DNA from: Chamaecrista fasciculata | Lineage: Eukaryota; Streptophyta; Magnoliopsida; Fabales; Fabaceae | Length of the DNA stretch: 64,000 bases | Assembly (NCBI GenBank): GCA_003254925.1 | Contig: QANZ01005755.1 | Location: forward strand, 278,282-342,281 | Reading direction: 5' to 3' | Notes under the pieces: generated by a model | What the model was told of the DNA's origin: nothing | Seen by the model: only the letters and a program-made list of their open reading frames with translations | The model's database searches: none | In this document: one piece after another, positions 1 through 12,400 of the stretch | How positions within the stretch are numbered: the first letter of the stretch is position 1 | Layout of the letters: each line of letters starts with the position of its first letter | Translations under genes and position numbers: made by a program

Positions 1-290
1 TTGAAATTTTCGTGTTTAGACTTGAGTGGTCTACCTTCGAGTCTCAATTTGATTTTGTTCACTGATGACCTCAATAGGATAAAAAAAATAATTGTCAAAA
101 ACAACTTGTAGTTCTGAAGTGCATTCAAATTTGAAATGAATAAGCTATGACCATGGTTAATAGTTTGGGACAAAAAATTGAACCAATATAAACACATATC
201 AGATCAATTTAAGCTTTTTAAAACATCTTGAACCAAAATAAACTATAAAACAAAGATATATGACCAATTTCATCACTTAATTACTTATTT
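1..290. repeat. Edge-truncated copy of a dispersed inverted-repeat family
   Basis: The segment reads as an old copy of the family also seen at 16141-16938, 50740-51120 and 60668-61222. Shared landmarks, in inverted orientation, are a 'gatgacctcaat' block near 60, a 'tcaaatttgaaatg' block near 125 and 'agtttgggac' near 160. The family is non-coding and punctuated by 'ggaccaaaat'-type motifs. The left part lies outside the window. Confidence 0.5.
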
Positions 291-850
291 TTGTCCTTTA
301 TAATCATAAAAAAAAATTAAATTATAAATATGAATATGTTATAAAATTACTTTAATATATATATATGTATAAATATAATATTTATCTAAGATTTAGTTGT
401 TAATTTTAAAAACTTTTTATTATATAAAATATCAAAATAGTATATTTTACTATATAAAAATAAGGGTAAATTACATAAAAGGGCCATGTGATTAGGCCCA
501 TTTGTGGTTTAAAAGTGTCAAATTGGGGGCATGTGGTTTCTTCCGTTAGCAAATAGGGTCCCAGGTGGTTTTTTCCATCCAAATTAACGGAGTGAACTTC
601 AAATTGGACTGTTTTGTAATTTGAGGATTTTTTTATTAAAACAAACTTAAAAAAAAAAGATTATTTTGCAATTTAAACAAATGTGATCTCGAGGCTGACC
701 AAATCTGGAAGTGAAATTTTTCTCTAAAAAAAAAAAACTTGAATCGAGTGTGTTCCTAAATTTAATCCACCAAGATCCAAAGCAAACATGAACTAATTAC
801 GGTCACATTCTTCTTCTTCTTCACAATCATCATCAACATCTCCTTCTTCC

Positions 851-1183
851 AACGGGAGCGACGGCGTCATCGGAGAGGAGGGAGAGGAAGAGGCGTTGAA
901 CGGCGGGAGAGGCTCACGTGCGTAAATGATGGCGAGGAGGCGTTTCTTGAGGGAATCAACGGCGAGATCAGTAACGACGACGTTTTTGGGGAGGGAAGGG
1001 TCAGAGATTAAGGTTTCGACGACATCGGCGTCGGAGACGGAGGCGATGGTCCGTTGACGGAGGGATCCGACGACAAAATGCTGGGCGGATGCGTCCCAAG
1101 CAAGGGCTTGCGGGTAGAGATTGGGGGACTTGAAATCGATGGCGTAGGGGTGTCGAGCGAGATTTTGAAGTAGGGTTTTGGAA
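851..1183 (-). pseudogene. Captured fragment of an NHL/SMP-30-like (gluconolactonase-type) gene
   Basis: Read on the minus strand from 1183, one frame gives a protein segment containing SPNLYPQALAWDASAQHF, then VVGSLRQRTIASVSDADVV, then LISDPSLPKNVVVTDLAVDS and EPLPPFNA. This matches my memory of plant NHL-repeat / SMP-30-like beta-propeller proteins near the N terminus (Arabidopsis At2g01410 type). At about 890 the frame breaks: the next segment, RLFLSLLSDDAVAP, continues in another frame, as if an internal stretch was deleted. There is no start codon of its own, no promoter and no C-terminal part, so it is a captured, decayed exon fragment. The family assignment comes from recall and would need a database search. 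Confidence 0.75.
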
Positions 1184-1207
1184 GAAGGAGACGTTGATGA
1201 TGATGGT

Positions 1208-1293
1208 GAAGAAGAAGAAGAAGAAGAAGAAGAAGAAGAAGAAGAAGAAGAAGAAGAAGAAGAAGAAGAAGAAGAAGAAGAAGAAGAAGAAGA
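1208..1293. repeat. (GAA)n microsatellite
   Basis: About 28 uninterrupted GAA units inside the right arm of the inverted-repeat element. The left arm has the corresponding short CTT run (about 810-822), so the tract expanded in one arm only. Translated on the minus strand it gives a run of phenylalanines that is not a real protein. Confidence 0.97.
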
Positions 1294-1696
1294 TTGACAT
1301 GATTAGGGGTTGAGATTTGATAAGGATGTGACTGTAATGAGCTACTACTTGTTCATGTTTGCTTTGGATCTTCAATTCAAGTCTTCAAACTTAGGAAATT
1401 TCACTTCAAGAGAAAAATTTCACTTCCGGACTTGGTCAGCCTCAAGATCACATTTGTTTGAATTGCAAAACAGTCCTTTTTTTTTAAGTTTGTTTTAATA
1501 AAAAAATTTTTCAAATTACAAAACAGTCCAACTTGAAGTTAACTCCGTTAATTTAGATGGAAAAAACCACCTAGGACCCTATTTGCTAACGGAGGAAACC
1601 ACGTGCCCCCAATTTGACACTTTTTAAACCACAGGGACCCTATCTGAAAATGGGCCAAACCACAAGACCATTTTGTGTAATTTACCTTAAAAATAA

Positions 1697-4600
1697 ATAT
1701 TACTGTTAAAGATTCCTTACCCGTTTTCGCCCGGTTAACTTTTTATTTATATCCGAACTTATACTAAGAATAACGACTTTTAAGATATGGAATGGAAGAA
1801 TACAAATTAAAGAAGATATGAACCTTATGCATTTAGTTGCGTTGCTTGCAGTTTTTTAAAAAAAAAAAATTAAAATATTTTTTCTATTTTTTAAAATTAA
1901 ATATATTTAGTGTACCCAAAAAAGAAAATTTACCAATTTCACATGTGGTTTTAACATGAACAAATCTATTATGGGAATGAGAGGAGTATAATATAACATT
2001 GAAAATGACAATTAGGCTGGTTAGAAGCAAGAAGAAGTATGGCTAACAATGACTTGAAATCTTTCATAATATTTTGCCCAGCCTAAACAACATGGGTGTC
2101 TCTATCTCAGCTTCTTTTCTGAGTTTTTGGAGTCCAAGTATTCAAGTACACATGGGAAACATTATATGTATGCATTTATTTGGTTTCACCAATTTGCATA
2201 CCTGATTTTGGGTACTAATGAAATCCCATTCTGGAGTTACCAAAAAGCATTGGTGGTGTAAAAGTATGACTTTTTACCATTGTCCCCCATTTATATATTT
2301 TTCAGGAAACTAACTCTATATTCAACATATTTAAGAATGACTAAAAATCATTAATTAATATAATTCCAGTAATTGATTAATTGATATAATATTTCGGACA
2401 CTTGAGTATGTTGAGACGTACGGTGGGAAACGTTATACTTATACCTCCTCCCACATCTCAAACAGCATATAATTTATAAAATAAATAATCTGAAAACCAC
2501 GATTACCACCTGATAATGATAAAAGCTTTTGAAATGGAGAGAGCACATGGTATTGTCAGGAAAGTTATGTTACGAGGAATAAGTAAACTAAGGAATACAT
2601 ATATTTACATACGCATGCAGATTTTGTTGAGATTGGGTCACATGTGATATCTGGTAATTCATCAAACTTTACAATATAAAGATGAAAGGTACTCTTGTCT
2701 TGGATTTCATGGTGACTCTAAAGTTGGTGAAAGTAAATTTTTTTTACCAAAATTAGATGAAATTAAATGACTCATTTAACATACCCACTACTCCATCCAT
2801 CATATTAACCCCATATTGTCGATATTGGCTAATTCCATTCACATGGGCATTAAATAATTTTTTTTTCTTTTTTGAAATGACACAAAGGAGTTAGATCAGT
2901 AGGCTGGAAAAGTCAGTTGAATTATACATAAGATAATACTTATAGAATATAAAGATAGTCAATTAGCCAATTCTCAATAATATTACAACAAAAATATACT
3001 CTAATGGAATTGTATTCCGAATCCCAAAAGTCTGAAGCTAATTCAACTTAAAAATTTGTTTACATTTCCTCTCTTACATTTAACCATGAAAAAAAAATGT
3101 CACATGTTTTTTTTTTTAACCATTGAGCCTAATAATAATGATACAATAAAATTCATGCGAAGTTTGGTTCAAAATTTAAATCCTAACTCATCTAATTGTT
3201 GGTCAATTAGAATAACCACCACGAATCCACGATAAGTCCAATGCGGTAAATTGTCCTAATATATCAGTAATAAGTCTCATATGAGAAAGAAAGTAAAGTT
3301 GATCAATTGAATTAAAAGGAAACAAAGCATAGCATAAACTCCAAATAATTGGTATGATCCATTTTTGTAATATATAAATCATAGATTTTCGCTAAATTAA
3401 ACATACTACAAGTTCTATTAAAAAAAATTTTGCCAATAAAATTTGACTCACTTGGTCACCTTCCATCTATGACAATTACATGGCTTGAGTTTGATTTCTA
3501 GTGATGTCTCATTTGATGGGTTATCTGTAAGTACATCTGCAAGTGTTCTTTGAGTCCGGAGGCCTGCCCTAACCCTGGCCTGGCATGTGACGTCATCCCC
3601 TCAACTAAAAACAAAAAATCTTCAGACATCCAATGGGCTTCAGATCTAATAAATTAAAGAAACGGTGAAAGGGAGCCCAGGTTTCTTGGACTATCCATAG
3701 CCCGTGCTTCTAGGTGAAATGGGCCTACTTAATACCCCAGATAGCAAATTTGATCGATAAGGCCTTAATAATTGTTGAGGACTTGCAAGTAAGCCCAAAA
3801 GGATTATAAAGAAATAAGAAAAGCCCTTTGACCGAATGCAGAAAGAAAGCCCAAGCTCAAGCCCATCCGTTATTGGATCCAGCTGGCGGAGCATTACATA
3901 CAGATTTGTTCAACTCCAAAGTAATGCTCACAAAAAAAATTCAAACTAATAAAAAATGTGACAAAAATACAGAAGCACCTTTTTGTTTATTTTCTTTCAT
4001 TGCATGATGAGAAAACCAAAATATACTAATGAGAATATATATATATTATAGGTACATTGTATCATTGTATGTAATGTGCATATTATTCTCCCACTTTAAG
4101 AACATATATATAATAAAACTGGGGACTAACAAATTTGAATGAAAGTCAAAATCACACTAGTATAATCTTTTTTTTGGTTTTTTTAAAAATAAAAGTATAA
4201 CTAAGTGAGTGAGACTAGATTGTATGGGCAGTTTTTGTGGTGGCTCTCTATTTTAAAAAATAAAAGTATAATTATATGAGTGAGACTAAATTTTATTGAC
4301 TATTTTTGTGGTGGTTCTCTAAGTTTCACATTAAACTAATTATTTATATATATAATTGCATACATATGTGTGTGAGTGTCTATAAGTAATTCAACCATGT
4401 GGTTACCAACTGTGAGACGTGTTTTAAGTTTTATCCTTTGGTAAAGAAAATCATATAAAAGTGTTAAGAGTTGATAAAAGAGAACAAATTTAAGGCAGCA
4501 AATGAGTAATTAAAGGAGTAAAAAGATTATAAAAGCAAAACAATAAATAGAAACTGTAGCAAGCATTAATGGGAGTGGGGGTTTGTGGTAGAAAATAATG

Positions 4601-5384
4601 GAGGCATTAGGTGAATAGGTGTAGTACGTGCGGTTGGGGGTATTTTGGGAAGAGAAATTCAGTTGAGGGATAAAAGGGTCCACATGAATTAAGAAATCAG
4701 AAGTGTCAACACTATATTTAGGGAGGAAGGAAAAGGGAAAAAGAATGAGGTAAAGTTGTGCATGTGAGATTGAGGGAGACATAAGTGTGTATGCATTCTA
4801 CATGTATTTATAATTACAGTGACATGTGAACCTTGTAAACCTGAAATCTGATACCTGAAAACTGTACTCTGCAACAATGGCAGGCCACGCCACATAATTC
4901 TACTCTCACATATTCACAAACTGGCCATCACTTTCAATTTTTTTTAGAGATCGACTTTCTTGGATTCTAAGTTTTTCTGTGCCATGGACAAATAAGTAAT
5001 TCACTGAATATTAATAAAGTAGTTAAAATTTATTGCAAGTTAATTTCTATACGAATATTAATAAAGTTGTATAATTCAGTTTTAGAAGGACTAAATTGCA
5101 ACGATCACGATTTTTGAAAAAAAAATTAATCACTTTAAAAATTTAAAAATTAAAATAATAATGCTCATATAATTTAGAGATTAAATTGATAACTTTTATC
5201 ATTATTTTGTTAGTGAAGGACTTTAGCATATCTAAATCCACCAAAGTGACCGACACCCAAGGTAAAAAATTTCCAACCACAATCCTCACCTAGCTAGGAC
5301 TATTTTTTTTTTCATAAAAAGGGAATATATTAAAAAGCTAGGACTATGAATGACAATGAGGGAGTACTGTTTTTTTCTTTGTTG
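1697..5384. other. AT-rich intergenic DNA with no gene
   Basis: Homopolymers and AT repeats prevail and all open frames are short and uncoded-looking. One old tandem duplication of about 76 bp lies at 4183-4322 (two copies sharing 'gagtgagacta' and 'tttttgtggtgg'). A diverged SINE-like tail lies near 3525-3590 ('ctgtaagtacatctgcaag', 'ggaggcctgcc'). On the minus strand a TATAAATAC motif at about 4803-4811 precedes a 90-codon ATG frame (4782-4510), which I do not accept as a gene. Confidence 0.6.
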
Positions 5385-5515
5385 GTAATGAAAAAATTTA
5401 AGTGAGTTGGGTCAAGGGCCTCACCAAGGTTAGGGAATGTCTCCAAACTCTATGAGCGCTTACAAAGATACTTATAAATTATCTACTAATAAAGCCCTTA
5501 CATCAGTATGAATAA
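5385..5515 (-). mobile_element. Truncated tRNA-derived SINE copy
   Basis: It matches the 3' two thirds of the SINEs at 9219-9400 and 43320-43513: 'gtgagttgggtc', 'cctcaccaaggt', 'tatgagcgctta', 'aaagcccttacatc'. It ends before the tRNA-like box B, so the 5' promoter part is lost. Confidence 0.65.
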
Positions 5516-8440
5516 TTTTGCATTATCTGTACATGAATTTATCTAAAATACCTTATATATATATATTTTTTCGGCCAATAAAATACCTAATATTTATTCA
5601 CACTCTATTCGAATTTCAAAAATATATTATTTTTTTTATATATGTATTTAAATACACTTGATATATGATATCCATTATCTAGTATCCTATATTAAAATAA
5701 AAAAAAATAATTATATATTTTTACTATATCAAAATATATTAATATATATTAAATGAACAATATTATATATAATAAAATAATATTCATTATAATATATTTT
5801 AATTAATGTATAAAAAATATCAGATATCTTTACTCATTTATATCATACAAAAATAGAGTATTTGATTGTGATATTCGCACTCATCAAATATCCAATAAGT
5901 AGTTAAAATTTACTATTCAAATATATGTTATACATTGATATCGAATATTTTTTTCAAACGGATATCATTAGGTGCTAAAAAAAAATAAGATGTACATTGT
6001 CATCTCTGCTCGGAAGTCATCAACAGTTACTGTCTTTTTTTTTGGGGGGGGGCTTGATTCTCTTCTTTAATTTTGCTTTTTAGAGGCTCTAAACCGAAGC
6101 AAAGTTAGTATATATCAAGGAATAAAGTGATATTCGCCAAAGTAAACCATTTATTCCAATTTTCATGACAATGACTAATATTATTCTGAAAGAAGGAAAA
6201 AGAACAGAGAATAAACGATATAGATTGACAACAAGAAAATTAGTTCCAAGCACTTTGAAAGCCGAAAGTTCAATGGATCAGGGGATGTCAAACTTGGTTT
6301 ATGATGAGTTTGGATGTTTTAATATTTCTTGGCTAAATAGTAACAACTAATAAATGTGTCTCACTTGCATTTTCTCTATATAAATTTATTTGTCTTCTTC
6401 TCCGGCATACAAATCACACTCAATCTACATCTCTTACAACACATTTTCACTGTTCTTACATATATACATATATATAAGGTGTTCCTATAGAAAGTTTCAT
6501 TATTGGGGCATCTCAGTTTTGGATCATTAGATTTTGTTTTTTTCTACTAAGATCTGCCCAATAAAATTTATTTTATAGATTTCAATATAAAAAACAGAAA
6601 TTAATTATACAAAATTCAGGTGTCCCAACAATATAACTTTTTATAGAATTTTCCTATATAAATATACTAAATTAACAATTATGTTTTAATATTTCAATAT
6701 TTCAATTATTAAATTACCTATTTTAATTTTGACTGACTAAATTGTATATTTCAATTTTTGAAAGATCAAGATCTTTTAAAAACTGAATTATTAGTTTATT
6801 ATATATATATATATATATATAACACAAAAGGATTTTCTATAAATAGAACACTAGTAATTAATAAGATAGCTACTAATTAATGAATGAACTAAATCCTAAA
6901 TTGGGATTGGAGGGGAAGGTGTGATGATCTGAAATGGGAAATTAACCATGGCCCCAGAAAGTATGGCTTTATGAATTATTATGAATCATAAATGTATGTG
7001 TTGATTGAAAGGGAAAGCAGGAAAGTAAAATGTTGCCTTTCCCTGCAGGCTAGGAAATCCCCCAAATGCCTATAACATCATTCAAACTAGTCACAACAAA
7101 TATATATATATACATAGTTAAGCGCCACCAAAACTTCCCAACTACAGTTTTTGTTTTCACTTTTCACAGCTAGCTTACAGCAACCCAATGAATATATATA
7201 TATATATATTATAATCATTTACCTTTATCATGTAATAACTAATAAGTGTATGGAATTCACACACTGGGACCAATCAAGTTCGTTAGTTGAATATTTTTTT
7301 AAACGTTTGCCGTATGTACACATTTGCTTGTTTCTATGTATATCAGTTCTTTTCATTGCATACTTTTTTTTTTCTTTTTAAAAAATGTTGCAAATGACAG
7401 GTTAACAAGAGAACTATGTCATGTTGAAAAGAGAAACGTACATGTTGTTGTGGGTTGGGAGTGGGACTACTGACTTGTGATGTGTGTGTGTATGTGTGTT
7501 TAAGATTGAAGATAATTGAGTAAATAAATTGTGGTGTGGTCATAAGAATGGTTTTTGTATTTAATTCATTAGATTCATTTTAATATGTTTTTTTTAAGGA
7601 TTAGATTAAAAGAACAGAGAAGGTGCCAAGAAAGAGACGAGAAGTAGTATTATTAATTATTATTACTTTTATATTTTGGGCCCAAACAAGATATCAGAAG
7701 TATTGATTGAGTTTGTGTAGGCATGTCTCATCCATGATCTCTTTCTTTTAATCTCATCCATGATCTCGATAAAAAAAAATTGTCTCGTGCAAACCAGTTA
7801 TAAATATTAAATTATTTCCTTAATAAAATAATTTTTAGCATATTGCATGTAGTGTAAAATGGCTTTAATAATTGTTTATTTTTTGTTTAATAATTGACAA
7901 AATCTAAAACCGAAATTGCTGTGGAATCACCATGGTAATTTTTTTTTAAAGGAACAGTTATAAGGAAAGGAGATATAAACTACCATGCTAACAATTATAA
8001 TTTGAAGTACCACTTCAAACTTTTCTAATATAATCAATATTTTTGCAATGGGACTAAAAGACTCTACAATGTCCCATGAGTCTTATTATGCCATCTATTA
8101 CCAGAGCAAAGCCAACTGTGGTAATCAAACCTAGTAATATATATATTGTTAGGATATACAACATGGAATTGGGAAAGTGAGAGGAAGTGAGCGAACATTT
8201 AAAATAAAAATGTTTAAATTAGTGCACTAATTGAAAAATATAAATTATAGTAAAGTAATTATGACTATAATCACAATATCTAACTTATCCACACGTTTCA
8301 ACTCACAAAAGGTTCCTGTTTATCCATTTTAAAAGATAATCGTGGCTTAATAATGTTTTTATACAATCAAAATTAGAAAAAAAAAATGAGAATGCATATA
8401 CTATATCATTTACGCACTAATTTCAACGTTAAATTATAGA
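5516..8440. other. AT-rich intergenic DNA with small MITE-like repeats
   Basis: No gene is supported. A short inverted repeat at about 6478-6655 pairs 'tagaaagtttcattattggg' with 'cccaacaatataacttttta' and looks like a small MITE. AT dinucleotide tracts lie near 6798-6822 and 7193-7210, and a GT-rich tract near 7480-7500. Confidence 0.55.
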
Positions 8441-8444
8441 GGCA

Positions 8445-8721
8445 AAGTCTTATTTTTGTCTCCCAGTTATGCTTAGTGTTCCAAATTGATCCCCCAGTTA
8501 TTTTTCGTTTCATATTAGTCCCCCAGTTATACAAAATTTGACAAAGTTGGCCCCTCTAACAGTTTTCATCCATTTTTTCGTTAAAAAAATGATAAAATTA
8601 ATTTTTAACTCCTAAAAGTTTAAATTTTTTGCATTAAGGACTTTTTCTCTATAATAGAACCAAAATGTAATAAAGAAGAAATACATGGGGGTTTTAGTTT
8701 ATTTTATACAATAAACACAAC

Positions 8722-8782
<61 letters not shown>

Positions 8783-9036
8783 CGGAAAATTCCAGAGCCA
8801 CGCGAGAAATCACGCATTCGGAAATTCGAACTCGTCCACTCACTCCCTCCCTTTGCTTCTCTCTCTCCTCGCGATGTTCAGCTGATGAGATTCTCAATCT
8901 CGTAAATGGATTTAAACTAAAACCCCATGTATTTCTTCTTTCTTACATTTTGGTTCTATTATAGAGAAAAAGGTCCTTAATGCAAAAAATTTAAACTTTT
9001 AGGAGTTAAAAATTAATTTTATCTTTTTTTTTAACA
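8445..9036. mobile_element. Inverted-repeat element with CT microsatellite and GC-rich cargo; right end missing at an N
   Basis: The left arm (about 8580-8708) and right arm (about 8905-9036) are near-perfect inverted copies: 'aaaccccatgtatttcttct' on the right pairs with the left block ending at 8700. The left arm continues outward to about 8445 with repeated 'cccccagttat' motifs, but the right arm stops at the N at 9037. The centre holds (CT)27 and about 120 bp of higher-GC sequence (8779-8900) unlike the arms. The arm sequence is related to that of the element at 61354-62355, which carries different cargo. Confidence 0.7.
8725..8778. repeat. (CT)27 microsatellite
   Basis: Uninterrupted CT dinucleotides between the left arm and the GC-rich centre of the inverted-repeat element. 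A CT-rich 5'-UTR-like stretch follows at 8840-8870, consistent with cargo taken from a transcribed leader, though this is only inference. Confidence 0.97.
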
Positions 9037-9037
9037 N

Positions 9038-9145
9038 AAATGACAATTTGATTCCTAAATAATTTGGGCAAAATAACATTTTAACCCAAGACAATAATGA
9101 GTATTTACAATATGGCCCAATATTCAGGTGAATGACCATTTACCC
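9038..9145. repeat. Detached end of another inverted-repeat element
   Basis: Directly after the N at 9037 the sequence runs through 'tttgattcctaaataatt' and ends at 'ccatttaccctt'. This resembles the right end of the GGGTAAATT-type elements elsewhere in the window. No matching left half lies on the other side of the N, so the two sides are probably not truly contiguous. Confidence 0.45.
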
Positions 9146-9218
9146 TTGTGATGGGTGATTGATTGAATGAGAGTATGTGAGTTTGTATAAAAAGCGAAAA
9201 CGAATGCCAACAAATTAA

Positions 9219-9400
9219 AGGTTGATCAAGTTGGTAAGGAGTTGACTCATAACCTACAAGGATGTGAGTTCGATTCCCACTTCCGATGTAAGGGCTTTAT
9301 TGGTAAGCATTCTGTAAGTACCTCTTTAAGCGCTCATACAGTTTGAAGGTCTGTCCTGACCTTGGTGAGCTCCCGAGTCCAACTCACCTAAACTTTTTTT
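9219..9400 (+). mobile_element. tRNA-derived SINE, nearly full length
   Basis: The 5' part is tRNA-like, with a box A-like 'aagttggtaaggagt' near 9229 and a box B-like 'gagttcgattccc' near 9267. The body 'gtaagtacctctttaagcgc' and the 3' part 'ccaactcacctaaac' match the minus-strand copy at 43320-43513, and a T-run follows. Such elements are transcribed by RNA polymerase III and mobilised by LINE enzymes. It is not a functional tRNA gene: no acceptor stem closes. Confidence 0.85.
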
Positions 9401-12400
9401 TTTAACAAAAAAAAAAACAAAATCGAATCCTATTGGAAGAAAGAATGAAATGAAAAGGTTAAAAGAAATGAAAAAGAGAGAAAGAAAACAATTGGGTCGG
9501 CATCATAGAAGTGCTGAATAGCTAGCGAAGTCAAGCCAAAGGGTACCCCATAAGGATTTTGTTTTCTTATGCCATACTCCTATATTATTACCGTGTAATC
9601 TATTAAGCTAACTTTATTTATATTTCATTTGTGGTCTACTTCAATATAAAATTTTCATATTGTACAACTTCAAGCTAGGCATCTTACCTCCTTCGTGCAT
9701 TCTATCTTTGACATATAAAATTCATAATTAACATGCACAAAATATTTTCTAACATAATAAAAAAAAATTAATTGATATGCCCAATTAATCAACTATTTCT
9801 CTAGTCATATAAATTATGTAAAAATATTAATTTCATCATCAATTTTTATATTAACTGTCAATTTCGTTCTCAATTTTTTTTGCAATCAATTTTGTTTTCA
9901 ATATTTTACATTTTGATCAATCTTTATACTAATTGTCAATTTCATTCTCAATTTATTTCAATCAAATATTAATGACATAATCTATATAGTTAATGATATA
10001 TAATATAAAATTAATAGAAAAATAAATTTAAATCCTAATTCAGATTAAAAAAAACAAGATGCAGTATATCGTTAATTTATTAAAAAAAATAATCAAATAA
10101 TAAAATTAACTAGAATGTAAAATATTAAAAATGAAATTAACAATAAAATAAAAGTAACAATTGATATAAAGATCGAAGACAAAATTAATACTTTTACCTA
10201 TAAATTATATTGAATTGATGGTTGATGCTGACTAGGTGGGGGGAAGCTTACTCATAGTATGACAAAATTATATCTCTTACTCTTATCCCTTTTCATATGT
10301 TCAATAAATTAATTGAAAAAGTTGATTAATTTATATATTTTGTATAAAATACAACAAAAGTTAGCAGAACTGCAGAAGTATTAAAAAAAAGATCCAATTG
10401 ATCCCTTAAGCCGCGCACCATTCTTAATTAATTAAATATCCTTTCGTAAGCAAAGGTCAAAAATTCCCACACACACAACATGAAACGCACAGCTTTACAG
10501 TTATCATCACAGTTCATTATTCTTCACCCTCACTCTCTCTTTTCCCTTAAAGTTCAACATTCATATCATATATATTCTCTACGTTTCATTTTGGTTTAAT
10601 TAATTAATCAATTAACTATCTTTTTTTTTCACTCCTTAACCAATTTACTTTTTTTTTTTTTTTGCTGAATGTAGGTTGCAAAATGCTCACCATTCAGACA
10701 CCATTCACTTTAATTAATTACTCTCTTATTGTTTCTCTGTAAATCGATTTAGTTGATTAAACAAAAAAATTGATTCAGACACCATTCACTTTAAATGTCA
10801 ATGTTATTGTCATTACTTATTAATTTCTGCCACTATATATTGCAAGTTTCTCACGGTCATATATATCTTCTTTTTGTGTAAATTTGATTTTTTCTATGTC
10901 AAGTAATATAGAATTTAAAGTCTTAAGTTATTTAATAAATATATTTGTCGTGAGTTGTTCAATATATCTTTATCTATATATATGTATATATATTACTATT
11001 ATTTTCACCATTTAGTATTATTTTTTTTGTTTCCCAAGGTATTTCCCAGCCCGACAGGTCAATGACTTATCATCCGCGGATCGGTGCTTCGTTTAAGAGT
11101 TTGTCACTAGCCAATTGGTTACTGCACCCGTTAGTATTATTTTATTTTGGTGTTCACTCATACTTTTTCTATTCTATATTTTTTTTAAACTATCTTATTA
11201 AAAATACTACCAAATATTAAATATAAATATCTCTTCTGATACAGATTGAAATCTAAATTTTCAAGAAAGATTGATTCACCCCATGGTAATTCACATATTC
11301 AACAATTACACCAAATGTATTTATTTAATTATGCATCTCTTGAACAATAATGTTTTAGACTCCTCTGCACACCGCTATGTTTCTCTTATTACTTTGTGCA
11401 GGTTTCATTTCACCACATACTTGTTTCTTTTACCGGCTAAAATCGCTTAGATTTTACTGTTTTTACTGATATGACTCCTTGTGTTGTTTTGGATGTTTTA
11501 ACTTATAGATTACCTATTATGTATTGTTTACCCACGCAGGAAAGGCGTAGTTGGTATATTTTGAACCTTGTTTATTTTAATAAATTTATCTTTACCAAAA
11601 AAAAAAAAAAAAATTATGCATCCATCCATGTGCATATAACTTGGGAAAACGACAAGCATAGCCATAATTTGCCGCGTGTTTGACAAATTGAACACACCGT
11701 TTCACACATCTCATGCGTGTGTGTCAGTGTGTGTCTTCTAAAACAAATATAGTAAACATCTATTTTTCCGTCTCGTTTCATTTCTGAACCACGCTTGTAT
11801 AAATTTGTACTGTTCTTAAACGAATAAATTAACAACGTACTTTTAACAAAAAAATTATTAAATTGATAATTCAGTTCTTAAAAATTTTAAATATATAATT
11901 TAATTTTTAAAAAATTTAAGTAATATACTTCTTGTTCTCTAAAAAAAATCATATACTTTTTAGTTATTAAAATAATTAATAAATATATCATTTAATTTGT
12001 ATTTTTTAAACATTAAACTATATACGTTTTAGGAGTATTAGTTGATTTGAAATAATTCTTTTAAATCAAACCACTTTCATCAATTTATAAAAAATTCGAA
12101 CTAAGTGATTTGGAAAAATTAGTTAAACCAAACCAATTTTAATAGTTCGATTTGAATGATTTGAAACTTAAACATTATCAATCTTGTCACTAATATAATA
12201 ATAAACATAATGTATAATTATTCCCAAAACTTTACTATTATAGTAATGAGAAAAAATATATATTCTCAACCCAATAAAAAATATATCCATATGGTTATAG
12301 TTTGTCTGTAATATATTAATAATTTTATTATGTTATAAGTAATAGAATAATCTTTTACTTCTTTACTCAGACTATTAGAATATATAATTAATCTTCTAAC

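Larger units (their letters stand above)
464..1687. mobile_element. Mutator-like inverted-repeat element carrying a host gene fragment (Pack-MULE-like)
   Basis: Two long inverted arms (about 464-850 and 1184-1687) can be paired by eye. The left end GGGTAAATTACA pairs with the right end TGTAATTTACC, and blocks such as 'gcaaatagggtcc' / 'ggaccctatttgc' recur inverted. The flanks are a perfect 9-bp direct repeat, TAAAAATAA, at 455-463 and 1688-1696. That length is typical of Mutator-like transposition. No transposase is present, so the element is non-autonomous. Between the arms lies a GC-rich fragment (851-1183) of a protein gene on the minus strand, plus an expanded GAA microsatellite in the right arm. 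The structure is seen directly; assignment to the Mutator superfamily is inferred from long terminal inverted repeats and the 9-bp duplication. Confidence 0.85.

Noticed and set aside
1001-1375. 124-residue minus-strand frame with a long phenylalanine run
   Set aside because: The run is the GAA microsatellite, and the rest is the captured SMP-30-like fragment read in the wrong frame.
4510-4782. 90-codon minus-strand frame after a TATA-like motif
   Set aside because: Composition is hydrophobic and low in complexity, no family is recognisable, and the ATG lies too close to the TATA-like motif for a normal leader.
8694-8897. Minus-strand frame with an Arg-Glu repeat
   Set aside because: It is the translation of the CT microsatellite inside a transposable element.
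9219-9295. Possible tRNA gene
   Set aside because: Box A and box B are present, but no acceptor or anticodon stem forms and the downstream part matches a SINE family.
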